Positions 50,970 to 51,724 of a DNA stretch of 51,724 nucleotides are shown in pieces. The notes beneath the pieces are model-generated. The model was not told the DNA's origin, searched no databases, and saw only the letters and a program-made list of their open reading frames with translations. The DNA comes from Streptococcaceae bacterium (GTDB lineage: Bacteria > Bacillota > Bacilli > Lactobacillales > Streptococcaceae). The stretch is taken from the NCBI GenBank assembly GCA_031254115.1, contig JAIRUZ010000028.1, positions 1-51,724 on the forward strand, in the 5' to 3' direction. Position 1 is the first letter of the stretch; the number at the start of each line of letters is the position of its first letter. The position numbers and the translations under genes were made by a program.

Positions 50970-51656
50970 ATGAGTAAAAATTCATCCAAGCAAGAGATGA
51001 CCTATCTAGGGAAGCTCACAGCCTATCCACAGATGGGGGTTTTTGAGACAAATGGAGAAAAATATCTTGTGGATATTTATCAGCGAAAATTAAGTCTGGT
51101 TTTCTGGTTCGTGGCCTATTGTTCCTATAACGTTTATGAAATAAGCGAAGATGAGTATAGTCTACTTCAGGCAGAACCTATCCCTCAGCCTCAGATAAAA
51201 AAACAGAACATAATTAAGCAAATAAATAAAGTGATGGGTGTTTTTTTTACGATTGTTGCATCTTTTACGTTATTTCAAATTTATGCACATCAACCTTTAT
51301 TTTTATCAACTAAAATAAATTTATCTACTTTACAAATTCAAATCATACTTATTGTTTGGAGTGTGTTAATTATTGCATTAAATTTTATATTGAGATATGT
51401 TATGAATCGTAAAATTCCTACTGAAATAATAAACTTTACAAAGGATAAGAAGGTAAAATTTTATGATGAAGTATTTACCTTGGGGATGATTATTTGGGGG
51501 AGCCTTGTTTTGGGCGCTTTGATTGTATTTTTTACAACCTCACAAATGGAATATCTGTTTTGGGGAATATTTTTACTCTTTGCATTTGTAGGACAGTTAG
51601 GCGGTGGAGGGATTTGTAGAGTTATTAAAGCTGAAACCGTTGAATTTATTGAGTAA
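50970..51656 (+). CDS. DUF443-like membrane protein, possible type VII toxin immunity protein
   Basis: 228 residues: an N-terminal soluble strand-rich part with KYLVDIYQRKLSLVFWFVA and VYEISEDEY, then about four membrane spans (roughly 85-106, 118-140, 165-188 and 192-212). This layout resembles DUF443 ('tandem five-TM') proteins; in Staphylococcus aureus one of these, TsaI, protects against the type VII toxin TspA. GGGAGG precedes the ATG. No toxin gene is next to it in the window, and its A+T content is higher than its neighbours', suggesting recent acquisition. Family call is from pattern only. Confidence 0.65.
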   Translation: MSKNSSKQEMTYLGKLTAYPQMGVFETNGEKYLVDIYQRKLSLVFWFVAYCSYNVYEISEDEYSLLQAEPIPQPQIKKQNIIKQINKVMGVFFTIVASFTLFQIYAHQPLFLSTKINLSTLQIQIILIVWSVLIIALNFILRYVMNRKIPTEIINFTKDKKVKFYDEVFTLGMIIWGSLVLGALIVFFTTSQMEYLFWGIFLLFAFVGQLGGGGICRVIKAETVEFIE

Positions 51657-51694
51657 ATGGATAATCTGTTTGGAAACTGAAAAACTAATCATTT

Positions 51695-51717
51695 AACGTC
51701 TTTTTAGGCGTTTTTTC
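51695..51717 (+). terminator. Terminator of the DUF443-like gene
   Basis: AACGTC and GGCGTT pair around TTTTTA, then a T run. Confidence 0.75.
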
Positions 51718-51724
51718 ATTCAAA

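Noticed and set aside
1-51724. tRNA, rRNA, complete insertion sequences, phage or attachment sites
   Set aside because: Read through both strands for TPsiC-like arms, transposase motifs and integrases; none seen.

Overview
The window is a chromosomal segment of a Streptococcaceae bacterium, most likely a Lactococcus or close relative. The basis is: rexB-rexA order of the AddAB-type exonuclease; the conserved set ychF-pth-mfd-rqcP-divIC-tilS-hpt; argR-(YlbF)-mutS; the paired glycolipid synthases of the pneumococcal CpoA type; htrA with a CiaR-type box beside rlmH; and yqeG-yqeH-...-hflX-yhbY-nadD-yqeK-...-rsfS-methyltransferase-tmcAL. The genus is inferred from gene content, not shown by any single gene.

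Layout: 1-6628 rexBA; 6671-15512 housekeeping (DUF951, ychF, pth, mfd, S4-domain rqcP, divIC, tilS, hpt); 15555-18120 an AT-rich, degenerate LXG/type VII polymorphic-toxin remnant (5'-truncated LXG protein, putative immunity protein, DUF4176, fragments); 18122-19307 dnaJ with a perfect CIRCE operator; 19346-27109 argS (minus), a DUF1801 gene (minus), argR-YlbF-mutS-dtd-TMEM175-like, plsC-like; 27164-31675 polC; 31688-32242 an unusually short acetolactate decarboxylase; 32353-35004 an extracytosolic flavin/redox operon (28-aa peptide, FMN-binding protein, ApbE, ferric-reductase-like flavocytochrome); 35069-37015 a lone eukaryote-type glycogen branching enzyme; 37017-37351 a highly structured palindromic element and then a candidate small RNA; 37610-42240 trmN6-like, ykuJ, two GT4 glycolipid synthases and htrA; 42470-50911 rlmH and the long yqeG...tmcAL block; 50970-51656 a DUF443 (type VII immunity-like) membrane protein.

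The strongest non-genic signal is a 14-bp perfect palindrome, TGTCAGCGCTGACA, found 14 times exactly and at least 7 more times with one mismatch, always inside genes of unrelated function, where it is read as LSALT or VSAD. A second motif, two TTKACAG words exactly 11 bp apart, occurs at six places in two coding frames and once in an intergenic triple array. Both look like nucleotide-level signals imposed on coding sequence, comparable in kind to the cyanobacterial HIP1 repeat or DNA uptake sequences; I know of no described equivalent in this family.

A second pattern is promoter architecture: twelve genes have a -10 box (usually extended, TGnTATAAT) ending only 6-8 nt before the ATG, so their mRNAs should be leaderless. 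No tRNA, rRNA, CRISPR array or complete insertion sequence was seen.
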